Source of the DNA: Lachnospiraceae bacterium
Lineage (GTDB): Bacteria; Bacillota; Clostridia; Lachnospirales; Lachnospiraceae
Direction of reading: 5' to 3'
Length of the DNA: 34,780 nt
Assembly (NCBI GenBank): GCA_017470935.1
Contig: JAFUXG010000054.1
Location: 1-34,780, forward strand
In this document: positions 23,147-30,813 of the stretch, piece by piece
Position numbering within the stretch: the first letter of the stretch is position 1
Layout: each line of letters begins with the position of its first letter
Position numbers and translations under genes: made by a program
Notes under the pieces: generated by a model
Told to the model about the DNA's origin: nothing
Database searches by the model: none
The model's input: only the letters and a program-made list of their open reading frames with translations

Positions 23147-24166
23147 ATGAGAAACACAAAAAAGTCAATAATTCTTATATTAACATTTTTGCTTATGCTG
23201 TGTCCGGTTTCAGTGTTTTCAACTGAAGTCATGGCAAAGACAAGTACCGTTACCATTGATCTTACAGGCGGCAGCGCGCCTGTGAAACGTCCTGCGAAGC
23301 TCAAGAACGCAAGGAAGGTTAAGATTACCAACAGTAAGAAATCAGTGGTAAAGGTGAAGTATCTTAAGTCGAATAAGGACAAGCGGATACAGTTTACCGG
23401 TAAGAAAGTCGGCACAGCCAAGGTTAAGGTGAAATGCTATCTCAAGGGTGGTAAGACCAAGACATACAGCTACAAGGTAAAGGTTAAACGCAGCAAGAAA
23501 AAGACAGATCTTGAGCTTGCAAAGGAAGCATTTAAGATACAGAATGAGTACCGTGCTGAGAAAGGCGTTGCTGCACTCGAATGGTCGGATGAACTGTATG
23601 AATTCTGTCTGTACAGGTTAAAGACCAGTGGATTTGACGAACATAAGAATTTAGGACGGGATATGAATGACTATTTTGGAGGCTTCGCAGGGTACAAAGA
23701 TTTAATGTTTGGCGAGAATCTGCATATAGGAAAAACTGAACCTAAAGCAGCTATGGAATCATGGAAAGACAGTCCGGGACATTATAGTAATCTGCTCAAG
23801 GCAGAGCATAAATGCGGTGCCATAGCAAAAGACGGAATTACCTGGTGTGCAATATTTTATGATGGGGATAAATCAGACTTTATTGGATGGGATCAGATTA
23901 AGATTAAAAAGATAACAGTCAAGCGTTATGATGAAAAAACCGGTGCATTTTTAAATTCATGTGATTTTGCATATTATGAAGATGGTAATAAGTCAGATAC
24001 AATGAAAGTTGGGAGAATTAAAAGAATTGAAGGTAAAGATGTTTATCTTGATCCTGACAAAACATATGTATTTTATGAGCGTATAGCACCTGATGGTTAC
24101 ACTAAAGCAGCTAGTGTTAAGATTGATGTCACGATGGATGGACCGGATGAGGTTATACTAAAGTAA
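23147..24166 (+). CDS. Secreted CAP/SCP-domain protein with a C-terminal SpaA-like domain
   Basis: GGGGATGATTCT before ATG 23147; 339 residues. Signal peptide (SIILILTFLLMLCPVSVFS) and then a very basic Ig-like region (~residues 30-120, rich in KVKV). The CAP domain (~125-245) shows AFKIQNEYRAEKGVAALEWSDELYEF, FGENLH and ESWKDSPGHYSNLLKAEH, with a His each in DEHKN and PGHYS. The C-terminal ~85 residues (KRYDEKTGAFLNSCDFAYYEDG... and DKTYVFYERIAPDGYTKA) look like a SpaA/Cna-B-type domain, but no LPxTG follows. Likely extracellular; CAP proteins have varied roles. Own promoter and terminator. Confidence 0.82.
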   Translation: MRNTKKSIILILTFLLMLCPVSVFSTEVMAKTSTVTIDLTGGSAPVKRPAKLKNARKVKITNSKKSVVKVKYLKSNKDKRIQFTGKKVGTAKVKVKCYLKGGKTKTYSYKVKVKRSKKKTDLELAKEAFKIQNEYRAEKGVAALEWSDELYEFCLYRLKTSGFDEHKNLGRDMNDYFGGFAGYKDLMFGENLHIGKTEPKAAMESWKDSPGHYSNLLKAEHKCGAIAKDGITWCAIFYDGDKSDFIGWDQIKIKKITVKRYDEKTGAFLNSCDFAYYEDGNKSDTMKVGRIKRIEGKDVYLDPDKTYVFYERIAPDGYTKAASVKIDVTMDGPDEVILK

Positions 24167-24192
24167 ATTCTATCAATTTAATAATTATTGTC

Positions 24193-24236
24193 AAAAAAGC
24201 CTTTTGGATTTTTATTAAAAATCTGAAGGGCCTTTT
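24193..24236 (+). terminator. Intrinsic terminator of the CAP gene
   Basis: A long imperfect stem: AAAAAAGCC...GGATTTTT pairs with AAAAATCT...GGCCTTTTTT, loop ATT, ending in T6. Confidence 0.8.
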
Positions 24237-24244
24237 TTACTTTA

Positions 24245-24349
24245 GACATTATACTACGATGAAAACTTTACTATTGAAGAAATAGCTGAGAAGACAGAAA
24301 TGAAAGAGGAGGATATTAAGGAAATTTTTTCATTAAGTAATGAGGATTA
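24245..24349 (+). pseudogene. Orphan C-terminal fragment of an Rpn-type nuclease/transposase protein
   Basis: Directly after a TAG (24242-24244) a frame without a start reads ..YYDENFTIEEIAEKTEMKEE..EIFSLSNED to TAA 24347-24349. This resembles the short helix-turn-helix-like tail of Lachnospiraceae Rpn/PD-(D/E)XK proteins. Only about 34 residues are left. Confidence 0.4.
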
Positions 24350-24457
24350 AAGAATGATGTAAAAGGTATAATGAAAAGCATTATAAAAAATAATAGTGTT
24401 GCATATACTCTTGCGGAATATATCAAGGGATATTTTTGACTGGTTGCATTATAATTG

Positions 24458-24497
24458 GTGTAAAAAATAGTGTAAAATTGTTCGTGTAATGGTGTAA
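24458..24497 (+). repeat. Right array of GTGTAA words
   Basis: GTGTAA at 24458, 24470, 24484 and 24492, same orientation as the left array at 19164-19215. The 12-mer GGTGTAAAAAAT at 24457-24468 is identical to 19196-19207. Confidence 0.6.
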
Positions 24498-24511
24498 GCT
24501 GGAAGTTTTTG

Positions 24512-24540
24512 GTGACAAATTCAAGCTGATTTATTATAAT
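24512..24540 (+). promoter_or_regulatory. Promoter of the FIST gene
   Basis: -35 GTGACA (24512-24517, within TTGGTGACA), 17-bp spacer, consensus -10 TATAAT (24535-24540). Confidence 0.65.
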
Positions 24541-24592
24541 GAGGCTTATAAATATCAACGGTTGATGCTTAGTTTATGACAAGGAGGAGTAT

Positions 24593-25060
24593 ATGAAGCA
24601 GTTTATATTTTGTGTAAGTGATGAAAAAAACTTTTATAATGGAATAAGAGACCTGGATGAATATTGCTCATGTAATAAAGTAAGTTCTTTGTTGTTTCAT
24701 TTATATTGTGGAATCAATGATGAAGAAATGATAATGAAATGTGTTGATATGCTTAAAACAAAATTTCCGGATGCTTTGTTGACAGGAATATCTTCAAATG
24801 GAGAGATAATGGATGGGCGTTTGATTGATAAAGATATACTTGTTTCTGCTATTGTGTTTGAATCATCATTGGTCTCTGTACATGAGTTTAATGATGCTGC
24901 GGATAATGTGTATGATATTGGGAAACAGATAAGATATTTGGCTGATTCAACGGAGAATATAGTGGGGGTGGATATTGAGAGTTTGATTATATATCAGGGA
25001 GGTGCAGTGAGTGAAGAAGATAGGTACAGGATACGAAGATTACAGGGAATTCATAGATGA
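24593..25060 (+). pseudogene. Truncated FIST N-terminal domain protein
   Basis: AAGGAGG before ATG 24593. Residues ~1-138 follow the FIST N pattern (SSLLFHLYCGINDEEMIMKCVDMLKTKFPDALLTGISSNGEIMDG...ILVSAIVFESS), a ligand-sensing module that normally spans ~200 residues and is followed by FIST_C and often a signalling domain such as GGDEF. Here the domain stops in mid-fold near 25005 and the last ~16 codons are the wrong frame of the next remnant. The promoter and ribosome site are intact, so a truncated protein may still be made. Confidence 0.6.
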
Positions 25061-25238
25061 AGATATGTATATGACACCGGATGATCGTCAGGGTGCACAT
25101 GTTATGGGAAATGATGGCAAAAAGAAAAGAACAGAGGCTGATACCAGCTGCCTCTGTTCTTTTCTTTTATTTTATTATATCTATATCTTTGCCACTATGC
25201 AGTCATTAAATACGACTGAAAATACATATTGCAGATGA
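25011..25238 (+). pseudogene. N-terminal remnant of an AAA-ATPase-like/DUF1703 family protein
   Basis: GTG 25011 with GGAGG (24999-25003) eight bases upstream. The first ~20 residues (MKKIGTGYEDYREFIDEDMY) match the start pattern of Lachnospiraceae AAA-ATPase-like/DUF1703 proteins, which continue with a YxDKT motif; here the sequence then departs (MTPDDRQGAHVMGND) and runs into a terminator stem. It overlaps the FIST frame in another phase. Assignment is by pattern only. Confidence 0.4.
25120..25168. terminator. 19-bp perfect bidirectional terminator
   Basis: AAAAGAAAAGAACAGAGGC (25120-25138) pairs perfectly with 25150-25168; the arms give T-rich exits on both strands. It ends the remnant on the plus strand and mscL on the minus strand. 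Confidence 0.85.
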
Positions 25239-25245
25239 AGTGTGC

Positions 25246-25665
25246 TCACTCCTTAGGTACATCAGATGTACAATGAGGACACTTTGTTGCTTCTATATCA
25301 ATCTCACTCTTGCAGTAAGGACATTTTCTTGTAAGGGGAGCAGCCTCCTCTGTGTCCTTCTTCTTGCCAAGGGTCATAGCCTTGTTCATAGCCTTGATTA
25401 CCATGAATAAAACCAATGCCATTAATAAGAAGTTGATGATGGCGGTGATGAGTGCACCTAAGTTGATTGCCTGTCCCTTGATAAGCGGGATTACGAAGCC
25501 TGTAACCTCAGGATTACCGATACATCCGATAATAGGGTTGATAACATTCTCTGTAAGTGCTGTGATGATATCGCCAAATGCAGCACCGATGATAACACCC
25601 ACTGCCATGTCCATTACGTTACCCTTAAGGGCAAATTCCTTGAATTCTTCAATAAATTTTTTCAT
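25246..25665 (-). CDS. mscL: Large-conductance mechanosensitive channel with C-terminal zinc ribbon
   Basis: Minus-strand AAGGAG before ATG 25665-25663; 139 residues. Classic MscL start MKKFIEEFKEFALKGNVMDMAVGVIIGAAFGDIITALTENVINPIIG, with TM1, periplasmic loop and TM2 (LITAIINFLLMALVLFMVIKAMNK). It opens under membrane tension to release solutes. Instead of ending with the usual short helix, the C-terminus carries CPYCKSEIDIEATKCPHC, a zinc-ribbon motif, seen in some Firmicutes MscL proteins. Confidence 0.96.
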   Translation of the reverse strand: MKKFIEEFKEFALKGNVMDMAVGVIIGAAFGDIITALTENVINPIIGCIGNPEVTGFVIPLIKGQAINLGALITAIINFLLMALVLFMVIKAMNKAMTLGKKKDTEEAAPLTRKCPYCKSEIDIEATKCPHCTSDVPKE

Positions 25666-25754
25666 AAGCTTTCTCCTTGTCTAATGTGTTGTTTTATATA
25701 ACCTTATCTATTATACATTTTTTTAAAAATATTACAAATAGAAATTTGCTATAT

Positions 25755-26357
25755 TCAGAACTTAAATGTATCCTTAAGTCCTAACCACTTCTGATCCTTG
25801 TCACTTAAGTTTAATGGGCTTCCGTCTGACAGGCTGTAGCCTGAGGCGTCTGCGCTTCCGGGGTAATCTCCTGTAAGCTCCGGCCAGGTGATGCCTATCT
25901 CAGGATCGTTCCAGGCAAGACCGCCCTCGTCACCGGGATGATAGAAGTCAGTACATTTATAACAGAATTCAGCTATGTCTGAAAGAACAAGGAAGCCGTG
26001 GGCAAAGCCCGGTGAAATGTAGAACTGCTTCTTGTTCTCCTCTGTGAGCTCTACGCCAAACCACTGGCCGTAGGTTGCGCTGTCATTTCTAAGGTCAACG
26101 GCAACATCAAATACCTTCCCCTTAATGACCCGCACAAGTTTACCCTGGGGGAATTCCTTTTGGAAATGAAGCCCTCGCAAAACTCCCTTGGTGGAGCAGG
26201 ACTGGTTGTCCTGAACAAAAACCATGTCAAGTCCTGCCTCTGTCATATCATTCTGATTATATGTTTCCATGAAATATCCTCTTGCGTCTCCATGCACAGT
26301 AGGTTCGATTACATAGAGTCCCTCAATCGGACATGCTGTTACTTTAATCTGTCCCAT
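25755..26357 (-). CDS. rfbC: dTDP-4-dehydrorhamnose 3,5-epimerase
   Basis: Minus-strand AAAGGA before ATG 26357-26355; 200 residues (family ~180-200). Motifs: HGDARGYFMETYNQNDM, FVQDNQSCSTKGVLRGLHFQ (catalytic His), GKLVRVIKGKVFDVAVDLR (Lys, Asp) and FYISPGFAHGFLVLSDIAEFCYKCTDFY (catalytic Tyr). It epimerises C3 and C5 of dTDP-4-keto-6-deoxyglucose. Last gene of the rfbA-B-D-C operon, 15 bp after rfbD. Confidence 0.96.
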   Translation of the reverse strand: MGQIKVTACPIEGLYVIEPTVHGDARGYFMETYNQNDMTEAGLDMVFVQDNQSCSTKGVLRGLHFQKEFPQGKLVRVIKGKVFDVAVDLRNDSATYGQWFGVELTEENKKQFYISPGFAHGFLVLSDIAEFCYKCTDFYHPGDEGGLAWNDPEIGITWPELTGDYPGSADASGYSLSDGSPLNLSDKDQKWLGLKDTFKF

Positions 26358-26372
26358 AATTGTTATCCTTTC

Positions 26373-27314
26373 TTAAAACTCAATCTCCTTAAGGTATCGC
26401 GATAATGCATCCTGCCAGGTTGGAAGCGGCTCGAAGCCATTTTCGGAAAGCTTGCTCTTGTCAAGCCTGCTGTTAAATGGTCTGGCTGCCTTGGATATAC
26501 CATATTCCTCTGTGGTAACTGGGGTCACAGTAATCCTGTCCTCACTGTATTCCGCATGTCCAAGCTCCGTGGCCTGTTTGAAAATCTCCCTTGTGAATTC
26601 GTACCAGCTGATATAACCGCCTTCATTGGTTACGTGATAATAACCGTATTTGTCGGTCTGGATCATATCCACAAGAAGTCTTGCCAGGTCGTAGGTGTAG
26701 GTGGGAGTACCGATCTGATCGTTCACCACCTTGATCTCGGTGTGGTTTTTCCCAACATTCAGCATTGTTTTGATAAAGTTCTTGCCGTTGGCACCGAATA
26801 CCCATGCAATGCGGACGATAAAGAATTTATCCAGATTGCCTGTGACTGCATTTTCACCCATGAGCTTTGTGCTTCCGTAGTGATTAAGCGGTTTATAATC
26901 CTTGCAGTCAGGCTTCCAGGGCTCAGTGCCCTGTCCGTCAAAAACATAGTCGGTGGAAATGTACATCATCGGAATGTCAAGCTCGTTGCATACCTTAGCC
27001 ACATTCTTGGTGCCGCCAAAGTTGATGCCCTTTACCTTAGCGCGGTTCTCATCCTCCTCTGCTGCATCCACTGCTGTCCATGCTGCACAGTGGATGACTG
27101 CATCCGGCTGCTCGAAGATGATTCTGGCTTCTACGGTCTCTGCATCTGTAAGGTCTATGGGAATATATTTCATTGTTGTGACAGCCGTTCCGTCAGCGGC
27201 ACCGCTGTATGTGGGAGCGATATCGCTGCCGATTCCCGTAAGTCCCCTTTTGTCCAGTTCGTTCATTACATCATGGCCTAATTGTCCAGCCACACCGGTA
27301 ACTAAAACCTTCAT
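26373..27314 (-). CDS. rfbD: dTDP-4-dehydrorhamnose reductase
   Basis: Start at ATG 27314-27312 (MKVLVTGVAGQLGHDV), supported by AAAGGAAA; ten codons upstream in frame lack a site. 313 residues. NAD(P)-binding GVAGQLG, then ISTDYVFDG, the SDR catalytic Y-x-x-x-K (HYGSTKLMGE) and RIAWVFG. It makes dTDP-L-rhamnose, used for wall polysaccharides. A 121-bp gap separates it from rfbB, so an internal promoter is possible. Confidence 0.95.
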   Translation of the reverse strand: MKVLVTGVAGQLGHDVMNELDKRGLTGIGSDIAPTYSGAADGTAVTTMKYIPIDLTDAETVEARIIFEQPDAVIHCAAWTAVDAAEEDENRAKVKGINFGGTKNVAKVCNELDIPMMYISTDYVFDGQGTEPWKPDCKDYKPLNHYGSTKLMGENAVTGNLDKFFIVRIAWVFGANGKNFIKTMLNVGKNHTEIKVVNDQIGTPTYTYDLARLLVDMIQTDKYGYYHVTNEGGYISWYEFTREIFKQATELGHAEYSEDRITVTPVTTEEYGISKAARPFNSRLDKSKLSENGFEPLPTWQDALSRYLKEIEF

Positions 27315-27435
27315 ATATTTTCCTTTCTGTTTTGATTTTTGCATCTATACACACAGTCTTGTTACAGCTTGTAGTGTTCCTATGCTTTACCATGGGATGT
27401 TTCTGCTGTGGCCGCTGTCTGTGTGCAGTAGTTAG

Positions 27436-28455
27436 TTATCTGTTTTTGTACATCTTCTCATAATAGTTCTGGTACTCGCCTGAAATGATAGTTTCCCACC
27501 ATTCCTTGTTGTCAAGGTACCATTTAATAGTCTTCTTGATTCCATCCTCGAACTTGGTCTCAGGAAGCCATCCCAATTCATTGTGAATCTTTGTAGGGTC
27601 AATGGCATATCTCATGTCATGTCCCTTTCTGTCCGTAACGTATGTGATAAGGCTTTCAGGCTTGTTAAGCTCCTTGCAGATTATTTTAACAATATCAATA
27701 TTCTTCATCTCGTTGTGGCCGCCTACGTTGTATACTTCACCAACACGTCCCTTGTGGATGATAAGATCGATGGCGCGGCAGTGGTCCTCAACATAGAGCC
27801 AGTCACGTACATTCTCACCCTTGCCGTATACAGGAAGAGGCTTGTCATTTAATGCATTGGCAATCATAAGAGGAATAAGCTTCTCTGGGAAATGATAAGG
27901 TCCGTAGTTGTTAGAGCACCTGCTTATTGTCACAGGAAGTCCATAGGTTCTGTGGTAAGCAAGTACCAGAAGATCAGCACCTGCCTTTGAAGAGCTGTAT
28001 GGGCTGCTTGTGTGTATAGGAGTCTCCTCTGTGAAGAAGAGGTCTGGTCTGTCAAGAGGAAGGTCACCGTATACCTCGTCAGTTGATACCTGGTGGTAAC
28101 GCTTGATACCGTACTTTCTGCAGGCATCCATAAGTACAGCAGTTCCCTTGATGTTGGTGTCTAAGAAGATTTCAGGATTCTCGATGGAACGGTCAACGTG
28201 GCTCTCAGCAGCAAAGTTGACCACCATATCGGGATGCTCCTCCTCGAACAGCTTATATACCGCATCCCTGTCGGTAATGCTTTCCTTGACAAAACGGAAA
28301 TTAGGGTTATCCATTACAGGCTCTAATGTGGAAAGGTTGCCTGCGTATGTCAGGCAGTCAAGACAAATGATCCTGTAATCAGGATATTTGTCCAACATAT
28401 GAAATACAAAGTTACTTCCAATGAATCCGGCTCCTCCGGTTACAATAATTGTCAT
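27436..28455 (-). CDS. rfbB: dTDP-glucose 4,6-dehydratase
   Basis: AAGGAG before ATG 28455-28453; 339 residues. NAD-binding TGGAGFIGSNF, FAAESHVDRSIENP, catalytic STDEVYGDL and YSSSKAGADLLV (Tyr/Lys), RCSNNYGPYHFPEKLIPL, and the C-terminal WYLDNKEWWE. It converts dTDP-glucose to dTDP-4-keto-6-deoxyglucose. It follows rfbA by 25 bp. Confidence 0.97.
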   Translation of the reverse strand: MTIIVTGGAGFIGSNFVFHMLDKYPDYRIICLDCLTYAGNLSTLEPVMDNPNFRFVKESITDRDAVYKLFEEEHPDMVVNFAAESHVDRSIENPEIFLDTNIKGTAVLMDACRKYGIKRYHQVSTDEVYGDLPLDRPDLFFTEETPIHTSSPYSSSKAGADLLVLAYHRTYGLPVTISRCSNNYGPYHFPEKLIPLMIANALNDKPLPVYGKGENVRDWLYVEDHCRAIDLIIHKGRVGEVYNVGGHNEMKNIDIVKIICKELNKPESLITYVTDRKGHDMRYAIDPTKIHNELGWLPETKFEDGIKKTIKWYLDNKEWWETIISGEYQNYYEKMYKNR

Positions 28456-28480
28456 GATATAATTCTCCTTTTTATATTAT

Positions 28481-29377
28481 TCAGTGCAATATATCAATGT
28501 ACTTGCCATCAAGCACATCCTTTAAGTACTGTCCATACTGATTCTTCTTTAACAGCTCGTACACCTCCAGCACATCCTCCTTAGTGATCCACTTGTTAAG
28601 GTATGCGATCTCCTCAAGACATGCTATCTTTCTGTGCTGGTGGGTCTCAATGGTCTTTACAAAGTTGGTGGCCTCCACAAGGCTTTCGTGGGTTCCCGTG
28701 TCAAGCCATGTAAAGCCCTGTCCCAAAAGCTCAACATTTAAAGTGCCATTTTCAAGATATATGCGGTTAAGGTCGGTAATTTCTAATTCGCCTCTTGCGC
28801 TTGGTTTTAGGTTCTTGGCATATTCCACTACCTTGTTATCGTAGAAATAAAGTCCTGTAACACAGTAATTGCTCTTTGGGTGAGCAGGCTTTTCTTCTAT
28901 AGTAACAGCCTTGCCCTCTGCGTTAAACTCAACGATACCGAATCTTTCCGGATCATCCACGTAGTAGCCAAATACAGTTGCACCACGGCCATTTTCTGCA
29001 TTTTCAACAGCCTCCTTAAGGCGCTTCTTAAGACCATGTCCTGCAAATATATTGTCTCCAAGCACCATTGCTACCGTGTCATTGCCGATGAATTTTTCTC
29101 CGATTATAAATGCCTGAGCCAGTCCGTCGGGACTTGGCTGTACCTCGTAGGAGAGAGAAACGCCGAATTGATGTCCGTCTCCCAAAAGCTCCTTGAAACG
29201 TGGCGTATCCTGTGGAGTGGAAATGATCAGGATATCACGTATTCCTGCATTCATGAGAACTGACATTGGGTAATAGATCATTGGCTTGTCATAGATTGGC
29301 AGCAGCTGCTTTGATGTTACCATGGTAAGCGGATAGAGTCTTGTGCCTGAGCCGCCGGCAAGAATAATTCCCTTCAT
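28481..29377 (-). CDS. rfbA: Glucose-1-phosphate thymidylyltransferase
   Basis: AAAGGAGG selects ATG 29377-29375 ([18 protein letters not shown]); 298 residues, the standard RmlA length. Nucleotide-binding [82 protein letters not shown] and [16 protein letters not shown]. It makes dTDP-glucose from glucose-1-phosphate and dTTP, the first and feedback-controlled step. It heads the operon; a possible minus promoter with TATAAT at plus 29488-29493 has a long (19 bp) spacer. Confidence 0.97.
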   Translation of the reverse strand: MKGIILAGGSGTRLYPLTMVTSKQLLPIYDKPMIYYPMSVLMNAGIRDILIISTPQDTPRFKELLGDGHQFGVSLSYEVQPSPDGLAQAFIIGEKFIGNDTVAMVLGDNIFAGHGLKKRLKEAVENAENGRGATVFGYYVDDPERFGIVEFNAEGKAVTIEEKPAHPKSNYCVTGLYFYDNKVVEYAKNLKPSARGELEITDLNRIYLENGTLNVELLGQGFTWLDTGTHESLVEATNFVKTIETHQHRKIACLEEIAYLNKWITKEDVLEVYELLKKNQYGQYLKDVLDGKYIDILH

Positions 29378-29574
29378 GAAATATGCCTCCTTTGCTATAA
29401 TATTAATTAGTGTACTCATATTTCTGCTATTGATGTAATAATCTGATAAATGGACGTTTATTAGCTGGCAGAAATTGTTATGAAATGATTATATAAGGTG
29501 ACGTAACGTAACCTGCAAGAACAAGTTTATCAAAGTACAGAAAAAAATACAATACAAAATAATGTGAGAAATAT

Positions 29575-29603
29575 TTGCCTTTATAATAAAAATCATATAT
29601 AAT
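29575..29603 (+). promoter_or_regulatory. Promoter of the yhaO-yhaN operon
   Basis: -35 TTGCCT (29575-29580), 17-bp spacer, consensus -10 TATAAT (29598-29603). It implies a ~123-nt leader. Confidence 0.7.
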
Positions 29604-29609
29604 GTATTG

Positions 29610-29732
29610 ATGGTGTTGTGGGTTTTTATGAGACAACGCAGTTTTATGCTGTGCTCATGGGAAATCTGCAAGTCCCCTTGGCTTGCAAATTTGTAATGTA
29701 TATAAGTAGATAAATAAGAGGCAGGTGTAAAG
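29610..29732 (+). promoter_or_regulatory. Structured 5' leader of yhaO
   Basis: Two stems can form: ATGAG.../...CTCAT around GCAG/CTGT (about 29628-29658), and AAATCTGCAAG (29662-29672) with CTTGCAAATTT (29682-29692), one mismatch. I do not recognise a known riboswitch. No T tract follows either stem. Confidence 0.4.
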
Positions 29733-30788
29733 ATGAAATTTATTCATATGGCAGATGTTCATCTGGGAGTACAGCCGGATAAAGGAAAGCGGTGGAGTGA
29801 GGCCAGAGAGCAGGAGATTAAGGAAACCTTTGTTAAGGTCATTGAGGATGCGGAGGCTAATCAGGTTGACCTGTTGCTGATAGCAGGAGATCTGTTCCAC
29901 ATGCCGCCCTCTGATGGTATGCTGAGAGATGTGGATTATATGCTTTCAAAGCTTACCAATACAAAGACTGTTATTATTGCAGGCAATCATGACTATATGA
30001 AGCCTGATAGTCCAATGGCCAATTACAGATTTTCATCCAAGACTATATGTCTTTCTGCTGATAAGATAAGCAATGTATATATGAAGGATCTTAATACCTG
30101 TGTTACAGGATTTTCATACAGCAGTAAGGAGAATGAGGACGATATTATCAATCATATCAAGCCTGCCAAGCCGGGAGCATTTAACATTTTGCTTGTGCAT
30201 GGCGGAGATGCAAAGCATTGTCCTTTTAATAAGAAAACACTTAGGGAGACTAATTTCGATTACGTTGCCCTTGGACATATTCATAAGCCGGAGGTAATCA
30301 AAGAGAATCAGGTTATAATGTGTGGTGCCTTAGAGCCTATAGATCATACTGATACAGGTGCAAGAGGCTACATATACGGTGAGGTTTACGATGGAATTGT
30401 TAAGACACAATTTGTTCCTGTGGCAAAGAGGTCGTACCTGAATCTTCTTATTAATATCAAGCCGGATCACTCACCTGCCATGATACTTGATCTTGTGGAC
30501 AGACAGATTAGAAATCTGGGCGAGCAGAACATTTACCGAATACTGGTGAAGGGACATAATCACAACAGGGATGTATTTGATTTCACAAGTCTTACAGAGA
30601 AATATAATATATATGAGGTTGTTACTGAGGACAGCCAGGATGACTATGATATCAATCAGATATATCAGGAGAATCAGGATAATCTAATCGGCAAATTTGT
30701 GAATCAGCTGTCGGACAATTATTATAATGATGAGGTTTATAAGAAGGCAGTTCATTACGGGCTTGATGTACTATTAAACCAAATATAG
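29733..30788 (+). CDS. yhaO: SbcD/YhaO-like DNA repair exonuclease subunit
   Basis: ATG 29733 after GAGGCAGG. 351 residues. All Mre11-type metallophosphoesterase motifs are present: MADVHLG (D-x-H), IAGDLFH (G-D), AGNHDY (G-N-H-D), LLVHGGD and LGHIHK (G-H-x-H). This is the nuclease half of an Mre11-Rad50-like complex. It is 25 bp upstream of the ATPase half. B. subtilis YhaO (~408 aa) is longer. Confidence 0.92.
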   Translation: MKFIHMADVHLGVQPDKGKRWSEAREQEIKETFVKVIEDAEANQVDLLLIAGDLFHMPPSDGMLRDVDYMLSKLTNTKTVIIAGNHDYMKPDSPMANYRFSSKTICLSADKISNVYMKDLNTCVTGFSYSSKENEDDIINHIKPAKPGAFNILLVHGGDAKHCPFNKKTLRETNFDYVALGHIHKPEVIKENQVIMCGALEPIDHTDTGARGYIYGEVYDGIVKTQFVPVAKRSYLNLLINIKPDHSPAMILDLVDRQIRNLGEQNIYRILVKGHNHNRDVFDFTSLTEKYNIYEVVTEDSQDDYDINQIYQENQDNLIGKFVNQLSDNYYNDEVYKKAVHYGLDVLLNQI

Positions 30789-30813
30789 GCTGGCGTTTTA
30801 GAGGAGATAAATA

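Noticed and set aside
24500-24592. Search for an attR copy of the tRNA-Pro 3' end
   Set aside because: Only chance 7-mers (ACAAATT, TTCAAG) match; no repeat long enough to call an attachment core.
26556-27281. 241-codon plus-strand frame
   Set aside because: Lies entirely antisense to rfbD, a clear enzyme gene; no start signals.
27350-27425. CACACAG/CTGTGTG arms in the rfbB-rfbD gap
   Set aside because: Arms of 7 bp about 60 nt apart without supporting inner pairs; not distinguishable from chance.
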